A stretch of DNA of 24,601 nt from UBA9410 sp036123635 (GCA_036123635.1 JAZADL010000022.1:1-24601), one strand, 5' to 3'. Positions 8,570-16,039 are shown, numbered from the stretch's first letter. The notes: generated by a model not told the origin, from the letters alone. Program-made: numbers and translations.

Positions 8570-9508
8570 TCAGACCCGAACCCGGAGCGTCAGACCGCGC
8601 TCATCGAGCTTCTCAATAACCTCGTCCAGGGACTTCTGGCCGAAGTTAGTGACGGCCAACAGGTCGTCCTCGGTCTTCTCCAGGAGTTGGCCGACCGTGT
8701 CGACCTGGGCCCGCTTGAGGCAGTTGCGGGGGCGTTCCGATAGGTCCAGGTCCTCGATGGGGAGATCTAAGTCAGGCGAACTGCCGCCCACCTCCTCGGC
8801 CTCGCCCAACTCCAAACCGCGGGCTTCATCACTCATGTCCTCCACCAACTGCACCAGAGTTCGCAGAGTGGCACCAGCCGAAGCCAAGGCGTCACGCGGA
8901 CTGATCGAGCCGTCAGTGGTGATATCCAGCACCAAGCGATCCATGTCCTGGGTTTGGCCGACAGAGACGGGCTCCACGTCGATTGACACCCGTCGGACCG
9001 GTGAGAACAGGGCGTCCACCGGGATGACGCCGATGACACCCTCGCCGACGGCACGGTCCGAGCCTAGGTAGCCCCGGCCTACCTCGACGGTCAGTTCGAG
9101 GGCCAGACGGCCCTTGGGAGCAACAGTGGCCAGGTGCAGGTCCGGGTTCAGTACTTCAACCTGGTCATTGGACTCAAGGGCCGCCGCATTGACCTCAGCC
9201 CCGCCGCGAACGTCGACTCGCAGGGTTACCGGCTCGTCACTGTGGGAGCGCAGCTCGACATCCTTCAGGTTCAGGACGATGTCAGTGACATCCTCCACCA
9301 CCCCTTCGATAGTGCCGAACTCGTGCAGGGCGTCGTCGAACTTCACCTGGGTAACCGCAGCACCCGGGATAGACGACAGAAGCGTCCTCCGGAGCGAGTT
9401 GCCCAGGGTGTGGCCGAAGCCCGGCTCGAGCGGGCCAATCGAAAATTGCTGACGGTTGCCGACGGCCTCGCCGGCGGCCTCGACGGTCGGTCGCTGAATA
9501 ACCAGCAT
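8570..9508 (-). CDS. rpoA: DNA-directed RNA polymerase subunit alpha
   Basis: Two alpha subunits form the assembly platform of RNA polymerase. The protein has 312 residues. The N-terminal domain (about 1-230) contains the dimerisation helix FGHTLGNSLRRTLLSSIPG and VEGVVEDVTDIVLNLK-type sequence. A short acidic linker (about 228-246, SDEARGLELGEAEEVGGS region) leads to the C-terminal domain, with LDLSERPRNCLKRAQVDTVG and FGQKSLDEVIEKLDERGL, which contacts UP-element DNA and activators. The ATG at 9508 has AAGGA seven to eight bases upstream. A 67-base gap containing a small hairpin separates it from rpsD. Confidence 0.98.
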   Translation of the reverse strand: MLVIQRPTVEAAGEAVGNRQQFSIGPLEPGFGHTLGNSLRRTLLSSIPGAAVTQVKFDDALHEFGTIEGVVEDVTDIVLNLKDVELRSHSDEPVTLRVDVRGGAEVNAAALESNDQVEVLNPDLHLATVAPKGRLALELTVEVGRGYLGSDRAVGEGVIGVIPVDALFSPVRRVSIDVEPVSVGQTQDMDRLVLDITTDGSISPRDALASAGATLRTLVQLVEDMSDEARGLELGEAEEVGGSSPDLDLPIEDLDLSERPRNCLKRAQVDTVGQLLEKTEDDLLAVTNFGQKSLDEVIEKLDERGLTLRVRV

Positions 9509-9552
9509 GGGGTGTCCTTCTCGTCTTCGTACTTATGTGGATACGTGACTGT

Positions 9553-9574
9553 CCTGAAGCCCAAAGGGCCCAGG
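9553..9574 (-). other. Small stem-loop between rpsD and rpoA
   Basis: The plus strand reads CCTG AA GCCC AAA GGGC C CAGG: two 4-bp stems separated by a small internal loop, directly after the rpsD stop. On the transcribed strand no U-tract follows, so full termination is not expected. It could protect or process the 3' end of the rpsD segment or reduce read-through into rpoA. Confidence 0.35.
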
Positions 9575-9575
9575 A

Positions 9576-10193
9576 CTACTTGGAATAGAGCTCGACAATG
9601 AGCTGCTCGCGAACCGGAACATCGATCTGGTCGCGAAGGGGAAGTTCTCGGACGGTGACCTCGTGGCCGTTCTCTCCCATATCTAGCCAGGCCGGGGCCT
9701 GTCGGTCGAGCACGTCGATGTTCCACTGCACAACAACCATCTTGCGGGCCTTGTCGCGCAGCGTGACTATGTCGCCCTTCCGACAGCGGTAACTGGGAAT
9801 GTCCACTCGGCTGCCGTTGACGTCCACGTGGCCGTGGTTGACCAGCTGTCGGGCCTGCGGTCGGGTAGCGGCCATGCCAGCCCGGTAAACGATGTTGTCG
9901 AGGCGCAACTCCAGATACTGGAGCATGTTCTCGCCCGTCACGCCCTGACGACGGTTGGCCTCGGCGTAGATCCGACGGAACTGTTTTTCGGACAGGCCGT
10001 ATGCGAAGCGAGCCTTCTGTTTCTCCTGGAGCTGCACCAAATACTCCGACGGGTTCCCCCGACGTCGTGTCCGGCCATGCTCACCGGGCGGGTACGGGCG
10101 TTTATCCAGCGCCACGACCTCGCCCTTAGTGCCGAAGATGTTGGTACCGAGGCGGCGAGAGACCCGGGCCCGGGGGCCGGTATAGCGGGACAT
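9576..10193 (-). CDS. rpsD: Small ribosomal subunit protein uS4
   Basis: S4 nucleates assembly of the 16S 5' domain and in enterobacteria represses the alpha operon. The protein has 205 residues. It begins MSRYTGPRARVSRRLGTNIF and has LDKRPYPPGEHGRTRRRGNP, with no N-terminal zinc-cysteine set, so it is the zinc-free form. The S4 RNA-binding domain (about 95-160) shows LELRLDNIVYRAGMAATRPQ and LVNHGHVDVNG. The C-terminus ends REQLIVELYSK. It starts one base after the rpsK stop. Confidence 0.98.
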   Translation of the reverse strand: MSRYTGPRARVSRRLGTNIFGTKGEVVALDKRPYPPGEHGRTRRRGNPSEYLVQLQEKQKARFAYGLSEKQFRRIYAEANRRQGVTGENMLQYLELRLDNIVYRAGMAATRPQARQLVNHGHVDVNGSRVDIPSYRCRKGDIVTLRDKARKMVVVQWNIDVLDRQAPAWLDMGENGHEVTVRELPLRDQIDVPVREQLIVELYSK

Positions 10194-10194
10194 G

Positions 10195-10593
10195 TCAGAC
10201 CCTCCGTCGCTTGGGCGGCCGGCAACCGTTGTGGGGAATCGGGGTGACGTCCTTGATACCCGTCACCTCAATGCCGGTGTTCTGGATGGTCCGGATAGCC
10301 GTCTCGCGACCAGATCCGGGGCCGCGAACCACCACGTCGACCTTGCGAACACCGTGTTCCATGGCCCGCCGGGCACACTGCTCGGCCGCCATCTGGGCGG
10401 CAAACGGCGTCGACTTGCGAGACCCTTTGAAGCCGACATTGCCGGCCGAGGCCCAGGCCAGAGTGTTCCCACCCTGGTCGGTGATGGTGATAATCGTGTT
10501 ATTAAAGGAACTCTTGATGTGAACGACCCCATGCGGGACGTTCTTCCGTTCCTTCTTGCGGGGACGTCGACCCCCAGCAGCCGGCTTCGCCAT
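10195..10593 (-). CDS. rpsK: Small ribosomal subunit protein uS11
   Basis: S11 lies on the 30S platform near the E site and the anti-Shine-Dalgarno helix. I start at the ATG at 10593, which overlaps the rpsM stop (TAATG); this gives 132 residues beginning MAKPAAGGRRPRKKERKNVP. The frame is open 41 codons further upstream, but that is only the shadow of rpsM. Motifs include GVVHIKSSFNNTIITITDQG, SAGNVGFKGSRKSTPFAAQM, VVVRGPGSGRETAIRTI and the basic end PIPHNGCRPPKRRRV. Confidence 0.98.
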   Translation of the reverse strand: MAKPAAGGRRPRKKERKNVPHGVVHIKSSFNNTIITITDQGGNTLAWASAGNVGFKGSRKSTPFAAQMAAEQCARRAMEHGVRKVDVVVRGPGSGRETAIRTIQNTGIEVTGIKDVTPIPHNGCRPPKRRRV

Positions 10594-10970
10594 TACTTCG
10601 TTACCTGCTTCTTGTTCGCGACTGTCTTGCGAGGACCCTTGCGGGTCCGGGCGTTGGTATGAGTGCGCTGACCACGGACTGGAAGGCCGCGACGGTGGCG
10701 GAGACCCTGATAGCAACCAATGTCCATCTTGCGTTTGATGTTCTGGGACACCTCACGACGGAGGTCGCCCTCGACCTTGAACTGCTGGTCGACAAACACC
10801 CGGATTGAAGTGACCTCGTCATCGGCCAAATCACGCACCCGGGTGGAGGGGTTAACGCCGGTGGCCTCGCAGATGCTCGCCGCCGAGGTGCGACCGATGC
10901 CGTGGATGTAAGTCAGCGCGATCAGTACCCGCTTCTCGCGGGGTATGTCGACACCGGAGATTCGTGCCAT
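10593..10970 (-). CDS. rpsM: Small ribosomal subunit protein uS13
   Basis: S13 sits in the 30S head, bridges to the 50S subunit and contacts P-site tRNA through its tail. The 125-residue product begins MARISGVDIPREKRVLIALT and has the helix-turn segment YIHGIGRTSAASIC. The tail shows GLRHRRGLPVRGQRTHTNAR followed by TRKGPRKTVANKKQVTK. It follows rpmJ by 12 bases and overlaps rpsK by one base, suggesting translational coupling across rpsM-rpsK-rpsD. Confidence 0.98.
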   Translation of the reverse strand: MARISGVDIPREKRVLIALTYIHGIGRTSAASICEATGVNPSTRVRDLADDEVTSIRVFVDQQFKVEGDLRREVSQNIKRKMDIGCYQGLRHRRGLPVRGQRTHTNARTRKGPRKTVANKKQVTK

Positions 10971-10982
10971 GCCTGACTACCT

Positions 10983-11096
10983 CTAACCTTGACGCTGCTT
11001 GTGGCGGGGGTTGGTGCAGATGACCTGCACGCGACCGTGACGCCGGATTACCCGGCACTTCTCACAGATTCGCTTGACGCTCGCTCGGACCTTCAT
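10983..11096 (-). CDS. rpmJ: Large ribosomal subunit protein bL36 (zinc-binding form)
   Basis: L36 is the smallest 50S protein and folds around one zinc ion near the peptidyl-transferase region. It reads from ATG 11096 to TAG 10983 and encodes 37 residues: MKVRASVKRICEKC, then RVIRRHGRVQVICTNPRHK and the end QRQG. Cys11, Cys14, Cys27 and His32 are the zinc ligands, so this is the C+ form. It lies between infA and rpsM, the standard position in bacteria. Confidence 0.96.
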   Translation of the reverse strand: MKVRASVKRICEKCRVIRRHGRVQVICTNPRHKQRQG

Positions 11097-11132
11097 GCTG
11101 TTCTCTCTTGTGTGCTCGCCACTCGCAGCGGA

Positions 11133-11357
11133 CTACTTGTAGCGGTAGGTGATCCGACCTCTCTGGAGGTCGTAAGGGGTGAGCTCAACCTGGACGCGGT
11201 CACCTGGAAGGATCCGGATGTAGTGCATCCGCATCTTCCCGGAGATGTGGGCCAGTACGTTGTGGCCGTTCTCCAGCTCCACGCGGAACATGGCGTTCGG
11301 CAGCGGCTCGAGAACCGTGCCTTCCAGCACGATCGCATCTTCCTTGGGCTTCGACAG
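11133..11357 (-). CDS. infA: Translation initiation factor IF-1 with apparent CTG start
   Basis: IF-1 occupies the 30S A site during initiation and helps IF-2 and IF-3 select the start. The S1/OB-fold body is complete: SKPKEDAIVLEGTVLEPLPN, AMFRVELENGHNVLAHISGK, MRMHYIRILPGDRVQVEL and YDLQRGRITYRYK. The family length of 72-74 residues and an AGGAG seven bases upstream place the start at the CTG codon at 11357 (74 aa). No ATG, GTG or TTG lies in frame until a GTG at 11438, which would add 27 residues unlike IF-1. The CTG could be real or a single-base error for ATG. It is preceded by a 170-base gap after adk and followed by rpmJ 36 bases later. Confidence 0.93.
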   Translation of the reverse strand: MSKPKEDAIVLEGTVLEPLPNAMFRVELENGHNVLAHISGKMRMHYIRILPGDRVQVELTPYDLQRGRITYRYK

Positions 11358-11462
11358 TGTGGCTCTCCTGGTTGTTAATAGTCGAAAGGGTGAAAATCTG
11401 CTCCGCAGGCCGGGTACAGGGGCTGCTCGTGAAGGCACGAACCCGGCGTAGGACAGTGGGTA

Positions 11463-11491
11463 ACGCTATCGCAGGCCCTCCGGAGGGCCAA
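11463..11491 (-). promoter_or_regulatory. Candidate promoter for infA-rpmJ-rpsM-rpsK-rpsD-rpoA
   Basis: On the minus strand TTGGCC (11486-11491) and TAGCGT (11463-11468) are 17 bases apart. Transcription would begin near 11456, giving a leader of about 100 bases before infA. The spacer contains most of a perfect 16-bp palindrome. Matches to consensus are partial (TTG and the TA....T frame). Confidence 0.35.
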
Positions 11492-11504
11492 CCCCCGCTT
11501 GGCC
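11474..11504. repeat. Two overlapping inverted repeats between adk and infA
   Basis: A perfect 16-bp palindrome GGCCCTCCGGAGGGCC occupies 11474-11489. It overlaps a second inverted repeat, GGCCAA / TTGGCC (11486-11491 and 11499-11504, 7-base spacer). They share four bases, so only one can form at a time. Neither is followed by a U-run on the minus strand. They could be a weak terminator for the secY-adk transcript, an operator over the candidate infA promoter, or both. Confidence 0.45.
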
Positions 11505-11527
11505 GGTGTGGCGTGCAGAACCGCAGG

Positions 11528-12115
11528 TCACGACGCGTCTCCGGCGCTCAGCCGTCTGTCAATGGTGATTGTGAGGCGGATGAACACGTCATCCTCGGCT
11601 CCTAAACCGTCGACTACCTCCAGTAGGCCGCGGTCGGCAAACCAAGCCAGTAGCGGCGCCGTCTCCGACTCGTACAGGTCCAGGCGGCGGCGAATGGCCT
11701 CCGCCGTGTCGTCGGCCCGGCCCCGGGCCATCATGCGGGCCGTGACCTCGTCGACGGGCACGTCGAGGTTCACGGCAGCATCCATCGGAGTCCCCGCCTC
11801 GGACAGGATGCCCTCGAGCGCCGCGGCCTGGTCGGGGGTCCGGGGATAGCCATCCAGCAGGAAACCATGCTCAGCCACGTCACCTTGGGCCAGTCGCTCG
11901 GCCACGATGCCGTTGATGAGATCGTCGCCAACCAGTTCACCGGCGTCCATCACGGCCCTAGCCTGCAAACCCAGTTCCGTCTCGGCACCGACCGCGGCTC
12001 GCAACATGTCACCGGTCGAGATATGCACCGTGTCGTAGGCCTCTACCAGACGGGCCGCCTGGGTACCCTTTCCGGAACCCTGACGTCCGAGAATGACGAG
12101 ACGGACGGCGGTCAT
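11528..12115 (-). CDS. adk: Adenylate kinase, short form
   Basis: Adk converts ATP + AMP to 2 ADP. The protein has 195 residues and a short LID, with no zinc-binding LID cysteines (it reads MMARGRADDTAEAIRRRLDL). The P-loop is GRQGSGKGTQ (residues 10-19); the proline common at the third position of this loop (GxPGxGKGT) is Gln. AMP-binding and Asp-loop motifs follow: HISTGDMLRAAV and HGFLLDGYPRTPDQAAAL. The start lies two bases after the secY stop, the conserved secY-adk order. The methionine aminopeptidase gene (map) that often follows adk in actinobacteria is absent; a 170-base non-coding gap follows instead. Confidence 0.97.
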   Translation of the reverse strand: MTAVRLVILGRQGSGKGTQAARLVEAYDTVHISTGDMLRAAVGAETELGLQARAVMDAGELVGDDLINGIVAERLAQGDVAEHGFLLDGYPRTPDQAAALEGILSEAGTPMDAAVNLDVPVDEVTARMMARGRADDTAEAIRRRLDLYESETAPLLAWFADRGLLEVVDGLGAEDDVFIRLTITIDRRLSAGDAS

Positions 12116-12117
12116 CG

Positions 12118-13440
12118 CTACTTGAGGAAGCCCTCGTAATTACGCATGGTGAGTTGCGAATCGACCTGCTTCATGGTCTCCAGGGAGACGCCGGCGGCGA
12201 TCAGGATCGAAATTCCGATGAAGCCGAAGCCTGCAGCACCGCCTGAGCCCACCCCGGCGCTGGTGTCCAGGAACACATTGATCAGGATCGACGGGACAAG
12301 CGCCACGCCGGCGATGAACAGGGCGCCAGGCAACGTGATGCGTGACAGTATCCGGGCTAGGTACCTCTCGGTCTGGTGGCCTGGACGGATACCGGGCACA
12401 AACCCGCCCTGCTTGCGGATGGTGTCAGCCTGCTTGACCGGGTCGAAGGTGATTGCCGTGTAGAAGTAGGCGAAGCCCACAATCAGCAGTCCGGTGATAG
12501 TGAAGTAGAAGACGTTGTCCGGCTGGGCCAGGTTGTTGTCGATCCAGCCCCGGAAGCCGTCCCAAGGTAGGGCGGCGGCCACCAAAACCGGCAAGTACAA
12601 CACCGACGAGGCGAAGATGATCGGGATCACGCCCGACTGGTTCACCTTCAGCGGGATGTAGGTGTTCTGGCCGCCATACATCCGGCGACCTACCACCCGC
12701 TTGGCGAACTGCACTGGGATGCGTCGCTGACCCTGCTCCACGAAGACAATGGCGGCGATCATGGCCATCAGAACGGCCACTACCACGACGGAGGCCACTA
12801 CCCCATTTTCGGCATGGATCAAGGAGCCCTGGGCAGGGAAGCCACTCACGATAGAGATCATGATCAGCAACGACATACCGTTGCCGATCCCCTTTTGGGT
12901 GATCAACTCGCCCATCCACATAAGCAGCGCCGTCCCAGCGGTCAAGGTCAAAACAACCACGCTCACCGTGCCAATGTGGAAATCGGGCAGCAGGTTGGCC
13001 CCCGACTGACCAGAGATCGAATTGCCGCGGTCGTTGAATAGGAACGCAAAACTTGTGGACTGGATGACCGCTATGGCCACCGTCAGATAGCGAGTCCACT
13101 GGGTGATCTTGCGCTGGCCGACCGCGCCCTGCTGCTGCCACTGCTCGATCCGGGGTACCACCACGCCGAGCACCTGCATGATGATGGACGCCGTGATGTA
13201 TGGCATGACACCCAGGGCGAACACGGCGAAGCTGGTCAGGGACCCGCCGGAGAAAAGCTGGAGGAAAGCCAGAACGCCCCCCTGGTCCGCCCGATCGCGG
13301 AGCAATTGGACCTGCTCAACATCGATGCCGGGGGCAGGCATAAAGGCACCCACCCGGTAGAGCAGGATCATGAGCAGGGTGAACACGATCCGCTTACGCA
13401 GATCTCCCACCCTGAACATATTCAGCATGCTGGACAGCAC
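12118..13440 (-). CDS. secY: Protein translocase subunit SecY
   Basis: SecY is the channel of the Sec translocon in the cytoplasmic membrane, working with SecE/SecG and SecA or the ribosome. The protein has 440 residues and about ten membrane segments. The first follows FRVGDLRKRIVFTLLMILLY. Further family motifs are ALGVMPYITASIIMQVL, MWMGELITQKGIGNGMSLLI and VNQSGVIPIIFASSVLYLP. The ATRY-like C-terminal loops include GGFVPGIRPGHQTERYL. The start GTG at 13440 is supported by AGGAG five bases upstream; internal ATGs at 13428 and 13419 are alternatives. It follows rplO by 37 bases. Confidence 0.98.
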   Translation of the reverse strand: MLSSMLNMFRVGDLRKRIVFTLLMILLYRVGAFMPAPGIDVEQVQLLRDRADQGGVLAFLQLFSGGSLTSFAVFALGVMPYITASIIMQVLGVVVPRIEQWQQQGAVGQRKITQWTRYLTVAIAVIQSTSFAFLFNDRGNSISGQSGANLLPDFHIGTVSVVVLTLTAGTALLMWMGELITQKGIGNGMSLLIMISIVSGFPAQGSLIHAENGVVASVVVVAVLMAMIAAIVFVEQGQRRIPVQFAKRVVGRRMYGGQNTYIPLKVNQSGVIPIIFASSVLYLPVLVAAALPWDGFRGWIDNNLAQPDNVFYFTITGLLIVGFAYFYTAITFDPVKQADTIRKQGGFVPGIRPGHQTERYLARILSRITLPGALFIAGVALVPSILINVFLDTSAGVGSGGAAGFGFIGISILIAAGVSLETMKQVDSQLTMRNYEGFLK

Positions 13441-13477
13441 GTGTGCTCCTGTCTTTGGTCTGGTCCGGACGAACCGG

Positions 13478-13963
13478 TCAGCGGTTCATCAGAGCGTTAC
13501 CGCTGGCCGGTGGGCGCACGGCGAAGGGAAGGGGCAATTTCTCGACGCTTCCACCAGCTGCCGTGATGGCGGCTTCGGCCGAGGCCGAGAAGGCGTGAGC
13601 CCGCACGGTGACGGCCCGGGTGACTTCGCCCCGGCCCAGCACCTTGACTAAAGACTTCTTGCCGACCAAGCCGTGGGCGTGCAGAGTCTCCGGTGAGATC
13701 TCGTCGAGGTCACTAGCCTCGATAGCGTCGAGGTTTACCGCCTGGTACTCGACGCGAAACGGGTTCTTGAAGCCCTTGAGCTTTGGAATCCGCTGGTGGA
13801 GGGGCATCTGGCCACCCTCGAAACCGACACGGACCGTGTTGCGAGCCCGCTGTCCCTTCATGCCGCGGCCGGCAGTCTTGCCTCCCTTGCCTCCGATGCC
13901 GCGTGCGACGCGCTTGGCGCGCTTCTTGGAACCGGGGGCCGGCTGCAAATCGTGGATCTTCAT
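13478..13963 (-). CDS. rplO: Large ribosomal subunit protein uL15
   Basis: L15 is a late-assembly 50S protein with a long basic N-terminal extension running into 23S rRNA. The 161-residue product begins MKIHDLQPAPGSKKRAKRVA and continues RGIGGKGGKTAGRGMKGQ, then FEGGQMPLHQRIPKLKGFKN. The globular part has LVGKKSLVKVLGRGEV and HAFSASAEAAITAAGGSVE. The start overlaps the rpmD stop by four bases (ATGA), and secY follows, which is the standard spc order. Confidence 0.98.
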   Translation of the reverse strand: MKIHDLQPAPGSKKRAKRVARGIGGKGGKTAGRGMKGQRARNTVRVGFEGGQMPLHQRIPKLKGFKNPFRVEYQAVNLDAIEASDLDEISPETLHAHGLVGKKSLVKVLGRGEVTRAVTVRAHAFSASAEAAITAAGGSVEKLPLPFAVRPPASGNALMNR

Positions 13964-14148
13964 TCTCCGTCGACCTCCTCGACCTGAACTAGGTGGGGGA
14001 CCCGGGCGATCATGCCCCGGATCTCACCCCGGTCGGGCAGGGTGTTGCTGCGACCGATACGACCCAGGCCCAGAGCACGTAAGGTCCCCCGCTGCTTGGG
14101 TTTGGCACCGATGCCGCTTCGGATCTGGGTGACGATTAGTTGTGTCAT
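13960..14148 (-). CDS. rpmD: Large ribosomal subunit protein uL30
   Basis: L30 is a small 50S protein. From the ATG at 14148 it has 62 residues beginning MTQLIVTQIRSGIGAKPKQR and continuing LRALGLGRIGRSNTLPDRGE, typical of the family. An in-frame GTG at 14157 would add three residues (MSD) and overlap rpsE by eight bases. I prefer the ATG, which lies one base after the rpsE stop, because it matches the usual L30 N-terminus. It overlaps rplO by four bases. Confidence 0.94.
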   Translation of the reverse strand: MTQLIVTQIRSGIGAKPKQRGTLRALGLGRIGRSNTLPDRGEIRGMIARVPHLVQVEEVDGE

Positions 14149-14149
14149 G

Positions 14150-14722
14150 TCACTCACCGTCCAAACCGTCGGACGCGCCTACACCGGCCTCGGTGCGGCG
14201 GTACGCGGTGAGCAGGGCTGCCGGCACGAATTCCTCCGGGTCTAGACCCCGCAGACGGGCCACCTCGTCGGGTCGGCGCAGGGCCTGCAGCCCGGCAACG
14301 GTGGCCCGGGCCACGTTGATGTGGTTGGGCGATCCCTGCGACTTGCAGAGCACATCGTGGATGCCAGCCTCTTCAAGAATGGCGCGAGCGGCCCCACCGG
14401 CGATCACACCGGTACCAGGAGCGGCCGGCTGGAGTAGGACCCGGCCGCCGCCCATGACCCCCACGATGGGATGGACGATGGTCGAACCGGCCAGCGGCAC
14501 GCTAAACAGGTTGCGCTTGGCCTCCTCGGTCCCCTTCTGAATTGCCAGTGGGACCTCCTTAGCCTTCCCGTAGCCCAGGCCGACTCGACCAGCGCCATCT
14601 CCGATCACCACCAGGGCAGTGAACGAGAACCGGCGACCGCCCTTGACCACCTTGGCCACGCGGTTGATATGGATAACTCGTGACTCCCGAAGGGAGGCGT
14701 CGTCGTTGGTGTGCGGTGCCAC
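14150..14722 (-). CDS. rpsE: Small ribosomal subunit protein uS5
   Basis: S5 helps shape the decoding centre and the mRNA entry site. The 190-residue product starts at GTG 14722, overlapping the rplR stop by one base. The N-terminal dsRNA-binding-like domain shows RVAKVVKGGRRFSFTALVVI and GDGAGRVGLGYGKAKEVPLA. The C-terminal domain shows HPIVGVMGGGRVLLQPAAPG, TGVIAGGAARAILEEAGI and GSPNHINVARATVAGL. The tail after the core is modest and acidic. Confidence 0.98.
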   Translation of the reverse strand: MAPHTNDDASLRESRVIHINRVAKVVKGGRRFSFTALVVIGDGAGRVGLGYGKAKEVPLAIQKGTEEAKRNLFSVPLAGSTIVHPIVGVMGGGRVLLQPAAPGTGVIAGGAARAILEEAGIHDVLCKSQGSPNHINVARATVAGLQALRRPDEVARLRGLDPEEFVPAALLTAYRRTEAGVGASDGLDGE

Positions 14723-15078
14723 TAAAACTCCAGTCCGGCATCGCGGGCGGCGTCGGCAAGCGCCGCTACCCGGCCGTGGTAGAGGTAACCGCCGCGGTCG
14801 AACACCACGGTGGCGATTCCGGCCTCGCGGGCCCGCTCGGCGACCAGACGACCGACCTCAGTGGCCGCGGCCACCCCGGTCGTCCCGTCAGCCACGCCGG
14901 CCTGCTGGGTCGAGGCGCTGGCCACCGTGCGACCGGTCTGGTCGTCGATGACCTGTGCCGAGATGTGCCGTGAGGAGCGGAACACCGCCAGGCGTGGCCG
15001 CGCAGCGGTCCCCCGGACCGCCTTGCGAATCCGACGGTGTCGCCGCTGACGCGCTTGGGACCGATCGACGGTGCTCAC
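14722..15078 (-). CDS. rplR: Large ribosomal subunit protein uL18
   Basis: L18 binds 5S rRNA with L5 and helps dock it into the 50S subunit. The 118-residue product starts at GTG 15078, overlapping the rplF stop by four bases (GTGA). It shows RHRRIRKAVRGTAARPRLAV, FRSSRHISAQVIDDQTGRTV and ASASTQ. The C-terminal half has FDRGGYLYHGRVAALADAAR and ends DAGLEF, as expected for the family. Confidence 0.98.
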   Translation of the reverse strand: MSTVDRSQARQRRHRRIRKAVRGTAARPRLAVFRSSRHISAQVIDDQTGRTVASASTQQAGVADGTTGVAAATEVGRLVAERAREAGIATVVFDRGGYLYHGRVAALADAARDAGLEF

Positions 15079-15611
15079 TTCGCCGCCTTTCCGGCCTTGC
15101 GGGCCACATGCTCGCCGAGGTAGCGCACGCCCTTACCCTTGTAGGGCTCCGGCTTACGGTGGGAACGGATGTCGGCGGCCACCTGGCCGACGACCTGCTT
15201 GTTGGTACCTGACACGATGATGCGAGTCGGCTCTGGTACATCGAACTCGATGCCGTCGGGGGCCTTCACGATCACCGGGTGGCTGAAGCCCAGTTGCAAC
15301 TCAAGGTCGGAGCCTTTGGGGGCGGCGCGGTAGCCGACGCCGATGATCTGGAGCTCTTTGCTGAATCCCTCCGACACGCCAACCACCATGTTGTTGACCA
15401 GCGAGCGGGTCAGGCCGTGCAAGGCACGGTTCTGACGTTCGTCGTCGGGGCGCTCAACGAGGATTTCTTCACCGTCCTGACGAACGGTGATCTCGCCAGG
15501 AACCTCGAGGTCTAGGGCGCCTTTGGGACCCTTCACGGCGACCTGACGGCCGTTGATCGAGACCTCGACGCCCGACGGAACGGGGATGGGGGCCTTCCCG
15601 ATTCGAGACAT
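15075..15611 (-). CDS. rplF: Large ribosomal subunit protein uL6
   Basis: L6 lies near the sarcin-ricin loop and the factor-binding site. The protein has 178 residues in two repeats of the L6 fold. It begins MSRIGKAPIPVPSGVEVSIN and continues VAVKGPKGALDLEVPGEITV. The second half carries GVSEGFSKELQIIGVGYRA and GFSHPVIVKAPDGIEFDVP, and ends with the signature RKPEPYKGKGVRYLGE. A GAGGAGG-type ribosome binding site lies just upstream of the ATG. It follows rpsH by 11 bases. Confidence 0.98.
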   Translation of the reverse strand: MSRIGKAPIPVPSGVEVSINGRQVAVKGPKGALDLEVPGEITVRQDGEEILVERPDDERQNRALHGLTRSLVNNMVVGVSEGFSKELQIIGVGYRAAPKGSDLELQLGFSHPVIVKAPDGIEFDVPEPTRIIVSGTNKQVVGQVAADIRSHRKPEPYKGKGVRYLGEHVARKAGKAAK

Positions 15612-15622
15612 GTCCTCCTCCT

Positions 15623-16027
15623 CTACCAGACGTAGCAGAGGACCTCGCCGCCGATCCTCCGGCGGCGAGCCTCGCGGTCGCTCATTAGCCCGCGGCTGGT
15701 CGAGATCACGGCTACGCCGAGACCGCCGAGCACGCGGGGGATCTTGTTCGAAGCGCTGTAGACCCGCAGGCCCGGGGTGGATACCCGCTGCACACCGCTG
15801 ATAACGCGCTCCCGCTCCGAGGAGTACTTCATCTCGATAGTCAGCACCTTGCCGGGGCTGGTCGTGGAGTCCGACACCTCGTAGCCACGGATGTAGCCCT
15901 CGGCTTTGAGGACGTCAGCTAACGCCACCTTCTGCCTGGACGACGGCATCTTCACGCCCTCGTGCATGGCCTGGTTGGCGTTTCGGATACGCGTCAGCAT
16001 GTCGGCGACGGGATCGGTCATAGTCAT
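15623..16027 (-). CDS. rpsH: Small ribosomal subunit protein uS8
   Basis: S8 organises the central domain of 16S rRNA and in E. coli represses the spc operon by binding the L5 cistron leader. The 134-residue product begins MTMTDPVADMLTRIRNANQA. It carries KMPSSRQKVALADVLKAEGY and ends with the conserved STSRGLMSDREARRRRIGGE and LCYVW. AGGAGG lies about eight bases upstream of the first ATG at 16027, favouring it over the ATG two codons later. It follows rpsN by 12 bases. Confidence 0.98.
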   Translation of the reverse strand: MTMTDPVADMLTRIRNANQAMHEGVKMPSSRQKVALADVLKAEGYIRGYEVSDSTTSPGKVLTIEMKYSSERERVISGVQRVSTPGLRVYSASNKIPRVLGGLGVAVISTSRGLMSDREARRRRIGGEVLCYVW

Positions 16028-16039
16028 ATCAGATCCTCC

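Noticed and set aside
11474..11489. Intrinsic terminator after adk
   Set aside because: The palindrome is strong but no T-run follows on the minus strand, so I list it as an inverted repeat rather than a terminator.
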